From: Neolewinella persica DSM 23188
GTDB lineage: Bacteria; Bacteroidota; Bacteroidia; Chitinophagales; Saprospiraceae
NCBI RefSeq assembly: GCF_000373105.1
Contig: NZ_KB890437.1
Location: 1 to 64,000 of the forward strand
Length of the DNA stretch: 64,000 bases
Direction of reading: 5' to 3'
In this document: in pieces, positions 26,624 to 35,570 of the stretch
Position numbering within the stretch: the first letter of the stretch is position 1
Layout: the number at the start of each line of letters is the position of its first letter
Program-made: the position numbers and the translations under genes
Notes under the pieces: model-generated
Told to the model about the DNA's origin: nothing
What the model saw: only the letters and a program-made list of their open reading frames with translations
Database searches by the model: none

Positions 26624-27325
26624 ATGAACCACACTAAAGCTGACATCCGGAAAAACCTACAAGAAGGCCGAATGCGTACCGCACTTAATCAAGCCCTCGC
26701 TTACGCCGAGTACTGTAACCTTTCAGATGTCGTCAACGGTCTTACTACCCAAGCTGCCAAATTAGCCCTGCACGAAGATAATGCTATCAGTGGTTTGTTA
26801 GATTACACCACGGTCTCTCATTCTCAAGCACAATTAACTCATAACCTACTTGCCTGGACTGACCGACTCCCCGATGTCCCTAAACGGGCAAAAGGCAAAC
26901 GTAAACCGCTGCAGCTGCGCACTTTTAAAAATTTAATACTCTACCTCATTTGCTTTGCTAAAATAATTGTATTGGTCTGTCTTACCTACCTTCATTCATC
27001 TGGAAACTTCAATCAGTCAGAGTTGAAAGCAACGATTTCAGTTCTCCTACCAACTTTAGCCGTTTATGTATCCGTCATACTTTCTGACTCTCTGCGTAAG
27101 GAAAAATCGACGAGCCTTGACGCAAGTTATGTGAATGGTCCCCTTATCACTCTTTCCTTCGGGTTATTTCCCGTTTATATGCTATTTCTGATATTCTTGC
27201 TCAACGGAAAAGGACAAGAACGGTGGAACTTCAATGAAATGATAGTCTACCTAGCGTTAGTCGAAAGTGTTATTGGAGTTTACATTGCTTGGATAATTAA
27301 GGCTCATTTCAAGAATAATCAATGA
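26624..27325 (+). CDS. EAD11-like adaptor with four membrane helices (copy 1)
   Basis: 233 residues. Residues 5-85 (IRKNLQEGRMRTALNQALAY, then LLAWTDRLPD) have the helical pattern of effector-associated domain 11, a homotypic adaptor that recruits effectors in bacterial conflict systems. Four hydrophobic helices follow (about 105-128, 137-157, 172-192, 203-225), with short loops. The 45333-46040 gene is a paralogue with the same layout. It follows the secreted-family gene by 67 bases and precedes the caspase-hydrolase by 98. It may anchor cytoplasmic EAD11 partners, or the helices may form the membrane-attacking part. Confidence 0.7.
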   Translation: MNHTKADIRKNLQEGRMRTALNQALAYAEYCNLSDVVNGLTTQAAKLALHEDNAISGLLDYTTVSHSQAQLTHNLLAWTDRLPDVPKRAKGKRKPLQLRTFKNLILYLICFAKIIVLVCLTYLHSSGNFNQSELKATISVLLPTLAVYVSVILSDSLRKEKSTSLDASYVNGPLITLSFGLFPVYMLFLIFLLNGKGQERWNFNEMIVYLALVESVIGVYIAWIIKAHFKNNQ

Positions 27326-27423
27326 TTAATTTTATAGAAAGGCAGCAAGAAATAATATGGCGACAACTTTTTAATTTTTAAAGTTAAGTACTCCTTTCTT
27401 GTCTGAAAAAAATCTGTTCATCT

Positions 27424-30400
27424 ATGACCTTATTCGCCTTCCTTGTCTCCGTATCTGACTATCCTCCAGGAATAAGCTCTTTACCTGGTTGTAGGCATGA
27501 CCTTAAAAACATGCAAGACTTTCTTGGAGAATACTCTCGGATAAACAGTGTAAAAATGGCCCCTTTCGTGCTGAAGGATGAAAACGCGACCCGAAAGAAA
27601 GTCATTGAAGGGTTTAAACATTTCAAGAAAGCCAAAGCCGACGACATCTGCCTGTTTTACTACACCGGCCACGGTGCCCAAATGGTAGCTCCGCCGGAAT
27701 TTTGGCGGGATGAGCCCAGCCGAATGTGCCAGACGTTGGTATTGCACGATAGTCGGTTGCCGGGAGGCAGGGACTTAGTAGATAAAGAAATCAGCTATCT
27801 GCTGGCTACCCACGCCAAGGATGCGGGGCAACTATTGATGATTGCCGACAGCTGCCATTCAGGTACTATTTCGCGGTTGGCAACGGCGACACCTAGGACG
27901 ACCGCCGCAGCGGTAGGCATGCGATATGATGAACTGGAAGGATCGGAACATTACCTCAAAGATGGAGCATATCGTATTCCACTACACCGCGACCATATTA
28001 CCTTATCGGCGTGCCTAGCACAGCAGGTGGCGATAGAGATGCCCATCGGCGGCGTACCTCGCGGCTTGTTTACCTATTACCTGATCGAGACGATGAATGG
28101 CAGCCGGCTATCGGAGTTGAGTTATGCGGAACTGATGGACCGAGTACGGGTACGGGTAAAAAATCACTACCAAAATCAGGATGTCCATGCGATGGCAACA
28201 GGTGATAGTGACCTTGACCAACTATTCTTGGGTGGGAAGCTAAAGCGGGACCGCGCTTATTTACTACACCGTGGTAAAGATGACAAGTGGTTTTTCAACC
28301 AAGGTGCTGTGCAAGGGATTACAGTTGGTATGAGCGGGAAAGTACTTGTTGGCAAAGAAGAAAAGGTATTTACCGTTGACCAAGTACTTGCTGGCCGGGC
28401 TACGATTAAAAAAGTCGACTGGATGTTGCCAGGCGCAACGGATTACCCGGTCGTGGAGATGGATAAAGAAGAACCTCAACTAGCGGTTTTCTTCTCACCA
28501 TCCCTTGACGATTATACCCTAGGTAATTTGCTTGAAGAAATCAAAGAAGTCGGGTTTCAGTTAGAGGTCGTGACAAACAAACAGCAGGCAAAGTACCATG
28601 TCACCGTACTTAAAAATTATGGCCTCAGCCTAGTGCTCCCCGAAGAAGAACGACCGCTCTTTAGTAGCGAAACGGCTGACACCGTTGGCTGGGAGGAACG
28701 TTTTATCAATCGCCTTGCAAAGGTTGCTCGTTACGAGGCAACGCTGAGCCTGGCTCCTACGGAGCAGGTCCTCCCATTGGCTCAGGCCGTGGACGTAAGC
28801 TTTGAACAGGTTTATTTCAATAGTTCCGGAGAGGAAGTTAAGGCCGTTACGATGCAGACAGATGGATCGGCAGTCTTTGAGTACACAGAAATCATCCACG
28901 GCGAACAGCTCCCGCCTCGATTGCGGCTACGGGTAGCAATAAAAAGCGGTTACAGAGGATCGCTGTACGTTGGTGCACTCTTAATGGATGAGTCATTTGG
29001 CGTTTCAGCTAACTACATGGCTGTTAAAGAGATCACTTTTAGTGATCCATCTCATACAATTTCCTTGAGTGGTGAAAAAACCGACGGCACCAAGTACTAC
29101 TATGACTACCTCCCCATTGCCATCGACCAGACCCTGCGGGAATGGGGCTTGACGGAGATTCAGAATTATTTTAAAGTAATTGTGTCGGAGACCACTTTTG
29201 ATATGGCTGGACACGTACAGGAGCCATTGGATGCCCAACGCAAATTTGACCCGATGCAAGGCCGAAAGGTGGTTATGCCCGGGCCAACAGCGCAGCGACG
29301 GGACCGCTGGGCAAGCCTCAACATTCCCTTTCGTGTACGTCAGACGGTAGTAATACCTAGTCTTGGCGCTGCGGGGGATTCAGTAACCATCGTTTCCGCA
29401 CCTTCAGGTTTCAGCTGTGAAATGATGCGATTACATTCCTCGCTCTCCATAACCCGAACATTGCATCCTGCGGCCGCGCCCACTTGCCCTACTGAGGGTT
29501 ATGGACTCGAACCTGCCAGCATTTACCAGAGTCGGGGCACTGCGCCTCCCGTAGATGTGCTGGAGTTGGAAAACGTGACACATGCTTCCGCCGTTAGTGA
29601 CATGCACCCACTAGAGATTAAGGCAGAAAAACTAGCTAATGACGGGTGCCTTGCACTGGCCTACGACAAAGCAGCTGGTCGCTACTATCCCGTTGGGTAC
29701 CCCGACGCTGAACGCGGTATGATCATCATCCGGCAACTGCCCGAGCCCGAAGTTTCTCCAAGGAGTGACTCCATGATCAACGAAAAGAGTTTATCCGGGT
29801 CCGTGAAACTCTTCTTCCGTAAAGTAGTTGGAGATTACCTCCCGGGAGTCACAGCAACGGTCAACCAGCTACGCACGGTTCAGATAACGGAAGATTTGAG
29901 GGTTGTGTACGAAGACAAGGCACCCTCTGAAATAGTCGAAGATGTCACCAATTGCACAAAACCTATCGCCCTGTTCATCCACGGAATTATTGGCGACACC
30001 AGTCTTGCCCCTTCCATATTGGGTAGGGCCAAGCAGGCTAGTGACCAGCCAATACAAAATCTTTACGGCCTAGTACTGACCTATGACTACGAGAACCTGA
30101 ATACAGAATTAACTAAAACCGCAGAAGACCTTCAGGAGCAACTGCAAAAGGTCGGATTAAAACCTGGTCACGGAAAAACGCTGCACGTCTATGCACATAG
30201 CATGGGCGGGTTGGTGAGTCGTTATTTCATTGAGATGCTACGCGGCCATGAGGTAGTCAGTCACCTTGTACAATTTGGTACGCCAAACGGTGGTAGTCCT
30301 TATGGCAACGTTGCCCAATGGATCACCCCATTGTTAACTTATGGTCTTGGCGCTGGTGCGGCCTACCATCCGTTGTTTAAACCGTTGCTAGGTCTACGTT

Positions 30401-30780
30401 GGCTAGCCCCAAAACTATTGATCACGCTCCAGCAGATGAAAACCGGCTCAATTTTTCTGAAAGATTTAACGGAAAAGGGCGATCGCAGAGACGTCCGGTA
30501 CATTGTTATTAACGGTGACATCCGGTTGATCCCGGAAACGGGGGAATCAGACGCGGCATTCCTGGCCCGCGTTTTCGGAAATTTTGGCTGGCGAGAGGCG
30601 GTTGACCTGGTGTTTTTTCGGGAGCCGACCGACATAGCCGTTTCAGTGAACAGCCAACGGGAGATTCCTCTTCTAACCAGTGTAGCGCCGCCTGTAGGTT
30701 GTGATCACTTGAGCTACTTTACCAACCCCGCCTCCATTGCTGGGTTGGAAGGATATTTATCCGATATTTTTCCTGAGTAA
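27424..30780 (+). CDS. Metacaspase-like protease fused to an alpha/beta hydrolase
   Basis: 1118 residues with no signal peptide, so cytoplasmic. The caspase fold fills about 1-275: AFLVSVSDYPPGISSLPGCRHDLKNM, His83 in YTGHGAQ, Cys144 in ADSCHSGT. A long middle part (about 275-830) has strand-rich, unrecognised domains. The C-terminus is a lipase-like alpha/beta hydrolase: oxyanion-type LFIHGIIGD (His853), nucleophile Ser926 in AHSMGG, and FGTPNGG downstream. A copy of the dispersed element (29461-29482) is translated here as LHPAAAPT in the linker. Last of three same-strand genes. The pairing suggests a protease switch controlling a membrane- or ester-cleaving toxin. Confidence 0.8.
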   Translation: MTLFAFLVSVSDYPPGISSLPGCRHDLKNMQDFLGEYSRINSVKMAPFVLKDENATRKKVIEGFKHFKKAKADDICLFYYTGHGAQMVAPPEFWRDEPSRMCQTLVLHDSRLPGGRDLVDKEISYLLATHAKDAGQLLMIADSCHSGTISRLATATPRTTAAAVGMRYDELEGSEHYLKDGAYRIPLHRDHITLSACLAQQVAIEMPIGGVPRGLFTYYLIETMNGSRLSELSYAELMDRVRVRVKNHYQNQDVHAMATGDSDLDQLFLGGKLKRDRAYLLHRGKDDKWFFNQGAVQGITVGMSGKVLVGKEEKVFTVDQVLAGRATIKKVDWMLPGATDYPVVEMDKEEPQLAVFFSPSLDDYTLGNLLEEIKEVGFQLEVVTNKQQAKYHVTVLKNYGLSLVLPEEERPLFSSETADTVGWEERFINRLAKVARYEATLSLAPTEQVLPLAQAVDVSFEQVYFNSSGEEVKAVTMQTDGSAVFEYTEIIHGEQLPPRLRLRVAIKSGYRGSLYVGALLMDESFGVSANYMAVKEITFSDPSHTISLSGEKTDGTKYYYDYLPIAIDQTLREWGLTEIQNYFKVIVSETTFDMAGHVQEPLDAQRKFDPMQGRKVVMPGPTAQRRDRWASLNIPFRVRQTVVIPSLGAAGDSVTIVSAPSGFSCEMMRLHSSLSITRTLHPAAAPTCPTEGYGLEPASIYQSRGTAPPVDVLELENVTHASAVSDMHPLEIKAEKLANDGCLALAYDKAAGRYYPVGYPDAERGMIIIRQLPEPEVSPRSDSMINEKSLSGSVKLFFRKVVGDYLPGVTATVNQLRTVQITEDLRVVYEDKAPSEIVEDVTNCTKPIALFIHGIIGDTSLAPSILGRAKQASDQPIQNLYGLVLTYDYENLNTELTKTAEDLQEQLQKVGLKPGHGKTLHVYAHSMGGLVSRYFIEMLRGHEVVSHLVQFGTPNGGSPYGNVAQWITPLLTYGLGAGAAYHPLFKPLLGLRWLAPKLLITLQQMKTGSIFLKDLTEKGDRRDVRYIVINGDIRLIPETGESDAAFLARVFGNFGWREAVDLVFFREPTDIAVSVNSQREIPLLTSVAPPVGCDHLSYFTNPASIAGLEGYLSDIFPE
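29461..29482 (+). repeat. Dispersed GC-rich element, copy e (inside the caspase-hydrolase gene)
   Basis: TTGCATCCTGCGGCCGCGCC plus CA, in the sense orientation and in frame, encoding LHPAAAPT. It is preceded by CCGAACA, which resembles the AACATT upstream of other copies. The gene remains open through it. Confidence 0.55.
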
Positions 30781-30823
30781 TCGACCATTCGACGGCATAG
30801 TTAATGATGAGTATTACCCTTCT

Positions 30824-31792
30824 TTAATTTGAGAGCAAGTGTTTTTTTAATGACGTAGTAAAAAAGTCTGCGTAGATTTCAAGGTATTCATCAAAGTCAA
30901 CTTCCATATCGTGGTATCCTCCACGTTTTACTTCTTCGAAAAGACCAGAGCCATACTTTCCTTCAATCTCACAATACAAGCGAAACCCATCCTCTGTTTT
31001 CTGTTCTATGATGGTAAACGTCAGCATTTCTCGTTTGATCCAATTGCAATCATATCCAAGCCTTTTCAAGACTTTACAGGCTAATGGGTTGGCTTCATCC
31101 GTTAGCACCTCTTTGCATAGATTTTGCACCTCAAACCTGAGGACATGATCTTTTTGTAACACCTTGAATCTAGCTTCTCTTGATCCGCAGTTGCTACTAC
31201 CATATTTTTGTTCTGCATATTTAATGATGTTTTCGTAAGTGGTCCCCCTAGATTTTTCCAGATTTATTTCAGCTACAGCGTTACCCCTAAGCTTGCCTAA
31301 CTCTGCATTTGATACTACTACATTTCTAATTTTAGTTCTGCAGTTTATTTCTTTGGCCACGACGTCTCCTCCTTCAAAATAGACTTTCCTGACGAAACAA
31401 GGCTCCATTCCCCATTCGTAAGTATCATTCACCCACACCTTCATGTCCTCCTGTGGGATACTAAACAAATGGCAAGCACGATAAAACAGCTTCTCCTCCA
31501 AAGAGAGGGCTGATTTACTATCAAAAGCAACTTTAAGCTGTTTCCAGTTAGCAACTACTTTATCATAATTTTCCTCTCGAAAACCTAATTTTAGGTATAG
31601 CCTTTCACCATTTACCTTTATCTCTTTAACAATTAAAACCCTCCCTAACCCTACATGGTCCAGCCAGCGTTGATAAATTTCTCCTTGCGTCTCAAAGTAC
31701 TCTTGATCTTCAGTTAGTTGAGCGTTCCCAATATTGAGACAAAAGAAAATAATGGCGAGCAAAAGCGGATAGGGCCTACTTCCAGGGCTCAT
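30824..31792 (-). CDS. Secreted protein of the unrecognised island family (copy 2)
   Basis: 322 residues from the ATG at 31790-31792, which gives a clean signal peptide (MSPGSRPYPLLLAIIFFCLN). The longer frame to 31855 would overlap the CHAT gene. Same family as 25564-26556: IYQRWLDHVGLGRVLIVKEI, VVANWKQLKVAFD, PCFVRKVYFEGG, conserved Cys pairs, and the C-terminal GKYGSGLF, RGGYHDMEVDF, YADFFTTSLKKHL. It begins 10 bases after the stop of the CHAT gene, so the two are one operon. This is independent support for a functional tie between the family and caspase-clan proteases. Confidence 0.7.
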   Translation of the reverse strand: MSPGSRPYPLLLAIIFFCLNIGNAQLTEDQEYFETQGEIYQRWLDHVGLGRVLIVKEIKVNGERLYLKLGFREENYDKVVANWKQLKVAFDSKSALSLEEKLFYRACHLFSIPQEDMKVWVNDTYEWGMEPCFVRKVYFEGGDVVAKEINCRTKIRNVVVSNAELGKLRGNAVAEINLEKSRGTTYENIIKYAEQKYGSSNCGSREARFKVLQKDHVLRFEVQNLCKEVLTDEANPLACKVLKRLGYDCNWIKREMLTFTIIEQKTEDGFRLYCEIEGKYGSGLFEEVKRGGYHDMEVDFDEYLEIYADFFTTSLKKHLLSN

Positions 31793-31802
31793 AATTATTG
31801 AT

Positions 31803-33803
31803 TTATTGTAGTAATTGAAATGCCGACCAGTGATAAGGGGAACTATACTCTTCACTATCCATGAGTTCTAATTGAGTGTCGCGAAAAGCGATCTCAATTG
31901 AAACACCTTTAAGCCAGCGCTTATAAAACGTAGTCATAAAGTACTTTGCGGCATCATCCCTGACCGGCCATAAGGCGACAATCAAATTTTTAACTCCTGC
32001 AAGCTTTAGTCCCCTTTGAATACCAAAGATGCCTTCCCTAAGCGCAGATGCTCCCTTACCTGAGTTACAAGCTGATAAAACAACTAACTTAGTTTCAGTT
32101 AGGTCTTGTTGTGCAATCTCAACAGACGTCCATTGACCATCATGATCCATTCTATTTCGAAAGTACATATATCCATACCCAGACAGGATTACGCCAGAAT
32201 TCTTCAAGGTAATATCTGGCAAGTCCTGCCCTTGCTCATCCTTAATTATTTCACTATATCCATGGGTAGCTACGTGGATAACAGGAGGCGAGGCCTCCGT
32301 ATGGCCAAGTAAACGAAAGTAATCTTCCGATGCCTCGTCCTCAGTGATTGAAGCATGTGAAATATTAAGTACTTCGAGCAGGCCTGCAACAGCATTTATC
32401 TCATTAAGTGTTTCTGGTAATGAAGCATAGCTTTCTACCTCTTCTCTTACTGTTGTTTTTGGTGTATCCATGACTAAGTCGCAGGGCGAAGCGAGGGGAT
32501 CTTCAGGAACCTTTGCTGGCAACTCATAATCAATACCACCCGCCAACAGCCAGCATCCCTCTTGAGGCGCCATTGTTGGGAGGTACTTTTCGGGAACATC
32601 TCTGGTAGAACCAACCTGCACGATATTATATTTCTTCACCAACGGGGTGTTGTTCTCGTCTACCAATGCGGCAAAAGCAACACGCCCCATTACACCGGTA
32701 GGCGAAAGGTATAGCTTGTTATGACTACTTCCCAATACCTGACTAACTGGTGCCCAACAGAAGTCATACAATCTAGCAGCCCAGGATTGGTCTCCCAATG
32801 GGCCACCTCGTAGGTAAAATTTTGCTGCATTTTGATCATCAAGTTTGCGGACTAATGACTCCAGCTCAAGAGCTTTTCCTAAGTAAATCTTTTTAGGCTC
32901 ACTAGCTTCTCTTGTTAGCAGTACCGCGTAGTAGTGATAAACGCTATCCCATACACCATCCTTCAACCGCACTTTAAGGTATTCAATAGCGGCTTCCCTC
33001 GGGCCTAGTCTTCCTTGCACATCCTCCCATGATATGTTTTTTACAGCTGCCTGCTTTTGGATACTACTACCTATCATAAATTGAAAGTGCTCAACTGCTT
33101 CATTCGCTGTATTTTGAAAAGCCTCAATCTGATCTAAAGCATCACCTGTAGGAATTTCTACTGGTGATTTTTCCGGCGTTCCATCGAACGAGTTCAGTTC
33201 AACATTATATATAGAGAGGTCTTCCATCCGGGCCAAACGCCGTTTTCTTACATCCATCTCATCTGTAGTTACACGATCAATTTCCAACTCACTCAATTTC
33301 TCACGTAGCGCATAGTTATAAAAACTACTAGCACTAGATTTAAGGTTAGTGGAAGTTGCGGTTAGAATACTTGTAGCCCCAGACAAGAAGCTATTTCCTA
33401 CTGGCCTCAGTTCCTTTTCATCGCGTAGAACCTCTCTTTCTGCCTTTTCATGAGCTCTCACGCGCATTACACTATCGGCAACTTCCTGTCCGTATGCCTC
33501 AGCAAGCGTTTGCGGATACATTCTAGTCGCTATGACCTTTATTCCACCCATAGTTTCCATAATTGACGTCCCCTTATTTTCGGACAACTTAACCTTAGTT
33601 CCCACTTTAAAAAACTCCATTTTCTTTGTTACTTTCCACATTTCGTTACTTTCCAGCATGATCATGCCTGCGGAAGCTGGCCCTACAAACATCTTTACAC
33701 TGGTTTCATAAGGTAAATCTCTCGGCGCTTGAGCTAGTAGCGAAGTATTTAGGCCACTAACGATGAACAGCATGAAAATTGTTACGTAGTGAAAATTATG
33801 CAT
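31803..33803 (-). CDS. Secreted CHAT-domain protease
   Basis: 666 residues with an N-terminal signal peptide (about 1-24, ending LLAQA). The CHAT (caspase HetF-associated with TPRs) domain fills about 285-666, with the conserved AAIEYLKVRLKDGV entry, KLYLSPTGVMGRVAFAAL, catalytic His514 in IHVATHGY and Cys579 in VLSACNSGKG, then SLWPVRD-like ALWPVRDDAA and FYKRWLKG. The usual TPR array is absent. Residues 25-280 are instead a beta-rich start and a helical region that I do not recognise. Predicted location is the periplasm. It is divergent from the cytoplasmic CHAT gene across a 166-base region holding a perfect palindrome. Confidence 0.85.
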   Translation of the reverse strand: MHNFHYVTIFMLFIVSGLNTSLLAQAPRDLPYETSVKMFVGPASAGMIMLESNEMWKVTKKMEFFKVGTKVKLSENKGTSIMETMGGIKVIATRMYPQTLAEAYGQEVADSVMRVRAHEKAEREVLRDEKELRPVGNSFLSGATSILTATSTNLKSSASSFYNYALREKLSELEIDRVTTDEMDVRKRRLARMEDLSIYNVELNSFDGTPEKSPVEIPTGDALDQIEAFQNTANEAVEHFQFMIGSSIQKQAAVKNISWEDVQGRLGPREAAIEYLKVRLKDGVWDSVYHYYAVLLTREASEPKKIYLGKALELESLVRKLDDQNAAKFYLRGGPLGDQSWAARLYDFCWAPVSQVLGSSHNKLYLSPTGVMGRVAFAALVDENNTPLVKKYNIVQVGSTRDVPEKYLPTMAPQEGCWLLAGGIDYELPAKVPEDPLASPCDLVMDTPKTTVREEVESYASLPETLNEINAVAGLLEVLNISHASITEDEASEDYFRLLGHTEASPPVIHVATHGYSEIIKDEQGQDLPDITLKNSGVILSGYGYMYFRNRMDHDGQWTSVEIAQQDLTETKLVVLSACNSGKGASALREGIFGIQRGLKLAGVKNLIVALWPVRDDAAKYFMTTFYKRWLKGVSIEIAFRDTQLELMDSEEYSSPYHWSAFQLLQ

Positions 33804-33843
33804 CGATAGAAGTTTTAGTTACTGAGGCTAAAGCTAATCAATT

Positions 33844-33859
33844 CATGAAAATTTTCATG
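33844..33859. promoter_or_regulatory. Perfect 16-bp palindrome between divergent CHAT genes
   Basis: CATGAAAATTTTCATG lies between the two divergent CHAT genes, 41 bases from one start and 110 from the other. Its position suits an operator that controls both. No regulator gene for it is identified. Confidence 0.45.
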
Positions 33860-33969
33860 CATACTTGACAAAAACAGCATGAGACTTTCAACACTAAATT
33901 AAAATAGTTTTCTTGCAAAACATCTTACTTGTCATATGACTAGCTTCCACTCTGATTCATCAATTGAAC

Positions 33970-34893
33970 ATGCTCCCTAATTATAGATCTCTTACGGATC
34001 TCCTGGCAGAAGGACATCCAAACGTAATCGTACACGCACTAGGTCTTCATTCTACAGCTCAAACTGACGATCGTTTCCAGCGGCTATTGGCCGCGCTAAA
34101 GATCAGTACTGCTGAACACGTGAAGCGGCTGAATCGGCCTCACCAAAACAGCCAGGAACTGGAACGCGAGCGCTACGCGTTACTGGACCGCTTAAAGATG
34201 TTCGTAGAATTGTTCAACCTGGATGGCTTTGCGGTGGAGGAAAAAGCACTCCCCCACCCCACTGTGCAGATGAAGGAAAAGCCTGTGAGGGTACCATTGG
34301 TTCTTTTCCTTGGTTCTAACCCCGAAGCAATGGGCCGTTTACAACTTGATTCAGAATACGTGAAGGTAACCCAACAACTACAAAACAAACAGGAGGTGTT
34401 TCAGCTGCGAATAAGTCCGGCGGTTACCAGAGAGACTTTTGAAGGTAGCTTGGCTGAGCAACAGCCAGCCATCATTCATTTTTCCGGACATGGGCTTGGT
34501 GAAGCAACAGGCTTTCGTAAAGCAGGTCTCGTTTTTGAGCATCCGGTTAATCGAAACAAAGGAGACATTATTTCTGCCAAAGCCCTCGCCAAAATAATCA
34601 AGACGTATAAAGAAGCTTTTACCATCCGACTAGTAGTGCTAAATGCCTGTGAGAGTACAGACCACGCGCGAGAAATCTCCTGTTCTGGACTTTATGCTAT
34701 CGGCATGACCCAGGAAGTACTAGATCGGCGAGCCATCGTTTTTGCGGCGGGGTTTTATCGGGGGCTGTCGGTCATGCCGGATAATATCCCCTTTGCTTTT
34801 CGGGCCGCGTTGGATTCCTTTGGTATTGCGGATGTACAGGGTGGAGAAGCTGTTCCTAAGTTATTCTTGAATGGGGCCGAGGTGACCGTTTAA
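33970..34893 (+). CDS. EAD11-like plus CHAT protease, cytoplasmic
   Basis: 307 residues from the ATG at 33970; the TTG two codons earlier is less likely. The first 85 residues (LTDLLAEGHPNVIVHALGL ... RLKMFVELF) fit an EAD11-type helical adaptor. The CHAT domain follows from about 108 (VPLVLFLGSNPE): catalytic His174 in IIHFSGHGLG and Cys227 in VVLNACES. The domain is short and lacks signal peptide and TPRs, which is typical of the minimal CHAT effectors of EAD networks. It ends exactly where the convergent adaptor gene ends (adjacent stop codons at 34891-34896). Confidence 0.8.
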   Translation: MLPNYRSLTDLLAEGHPNVIVHALGLHSTAQTDDRFQRLLAALKISTAEHVKRLNRPHQNSQELERERYALLDRLKMFVELFNLDGFAVEEKALPHPTVQMKEKPVRVPLVLFLGSNPEAMGRLQLDSEYVKVTQQLQNKQEVFQLRISPAVTRETFEGSLAEQQPAIIHFSGHGLGEATGFRKAGLVFEHPVNRNKGDIISAKALAKIIKTYKEAFTIRLVVLNACESTDHAREISCSGLYAIGMTQEVLDRRAIVFAAGFYRGLSVMPDNIPFAFRAALDSFGIADVQGGEAVPKLFLNGAEVTV

Positions 34894-35328
34894 TTAGCCC
34901 AACCCTTTCAGTTGTTCTTTTAGGTCACCAATTTCCTTGTCCAGGCTGAATTGTACGTTTGGATCGACAGCCTTTACTCGGGCTTCTTGTAGAAAGCTTA
35001 ATTTTTCTCTGATTATTTGCCGAAGAGGGTCGTCCATATCCGCCTTTTCAGAAATTGACGGCGAATCCTGTGTTGGTGGTGCGGCGACCTCCAAGTCGGC
35101 GGGGGTGATCTGGTCCACCAGGGCGAACGCCCGGTCGACGACTTCCTTACTACGGGCAGAATTTGTATTTCCCTGAATATAGGCTTCGGCATAACGATTC
35201 CAGTCTGCCTGAAGCGTACGGAAGGAACGGTTGAGCGAGGATGTGGGGTGCACTGTTTCTGACCACTCCGTGAAGAAAGCAGGGAGACGGTTTTGTGTAA
35301 GAAGATCGGAAAGTTTCTTGAGGGGCAC
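34894..35328 (-). CDS. Two-domain adaptor: EAD11-like plus iSTAND-type helical domain
   Basis: 144 residues without catalytic domain. Residues 1-78 (LKKLSDLLTQNRLPAFFTEW ... ALVDQI) have the EAD11-like helical pattern of the CHAT protein next door and of the membrane proteins at 26624 and 45333. After a Pro/Ser-rich linker, residues 100-144 (IREKLSFLQEARVKAVDPNV, then QFSLDKEI) match the N-terminus of the iSTAND-like protein at 40713-41798 (MQEKHAFLRTSRIKASDPLM, QFKLDKDL). If both halves bind homotypically, this protein would connect CHAT or membrane partners with the MoxR/iSTAND operon. Bridging is inference. Confidence 0.65.
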   Translation of the reverse strand: MPLKKLSDLLTQNRLPAFFTEWSETVHPTSSLNRSFRTLQADWNRYAEAYIQGNTNSARSKEVVDRAFALVDQITPADLEVAAPPTQDSPSISEKADMDDPLRQIIREKLSFLQEARVKAVDPNVQFSLDKEIGDLKEQLKGLG

Positions 35329-35570
35329 CGTAGATGATTTTTATTACAAAAAAACTGGAGGTAAGTAGACTGATAAGATATTTGTATCTAATTCGGCACA
35401 ATGTTAGTTCATTTTAGACAAGTGGACGTAAGTGCAACGTAAAGTTGACGAAGTCAAAATATATTACTTATTAAAGGATATTTGACTCCACATCGGAGGT
35501 GATTTTTACTCTGGTTAATAATTTCACCCACCTTATCTATATCGAACGACAGATTAGGTAAAAGCCAAAG

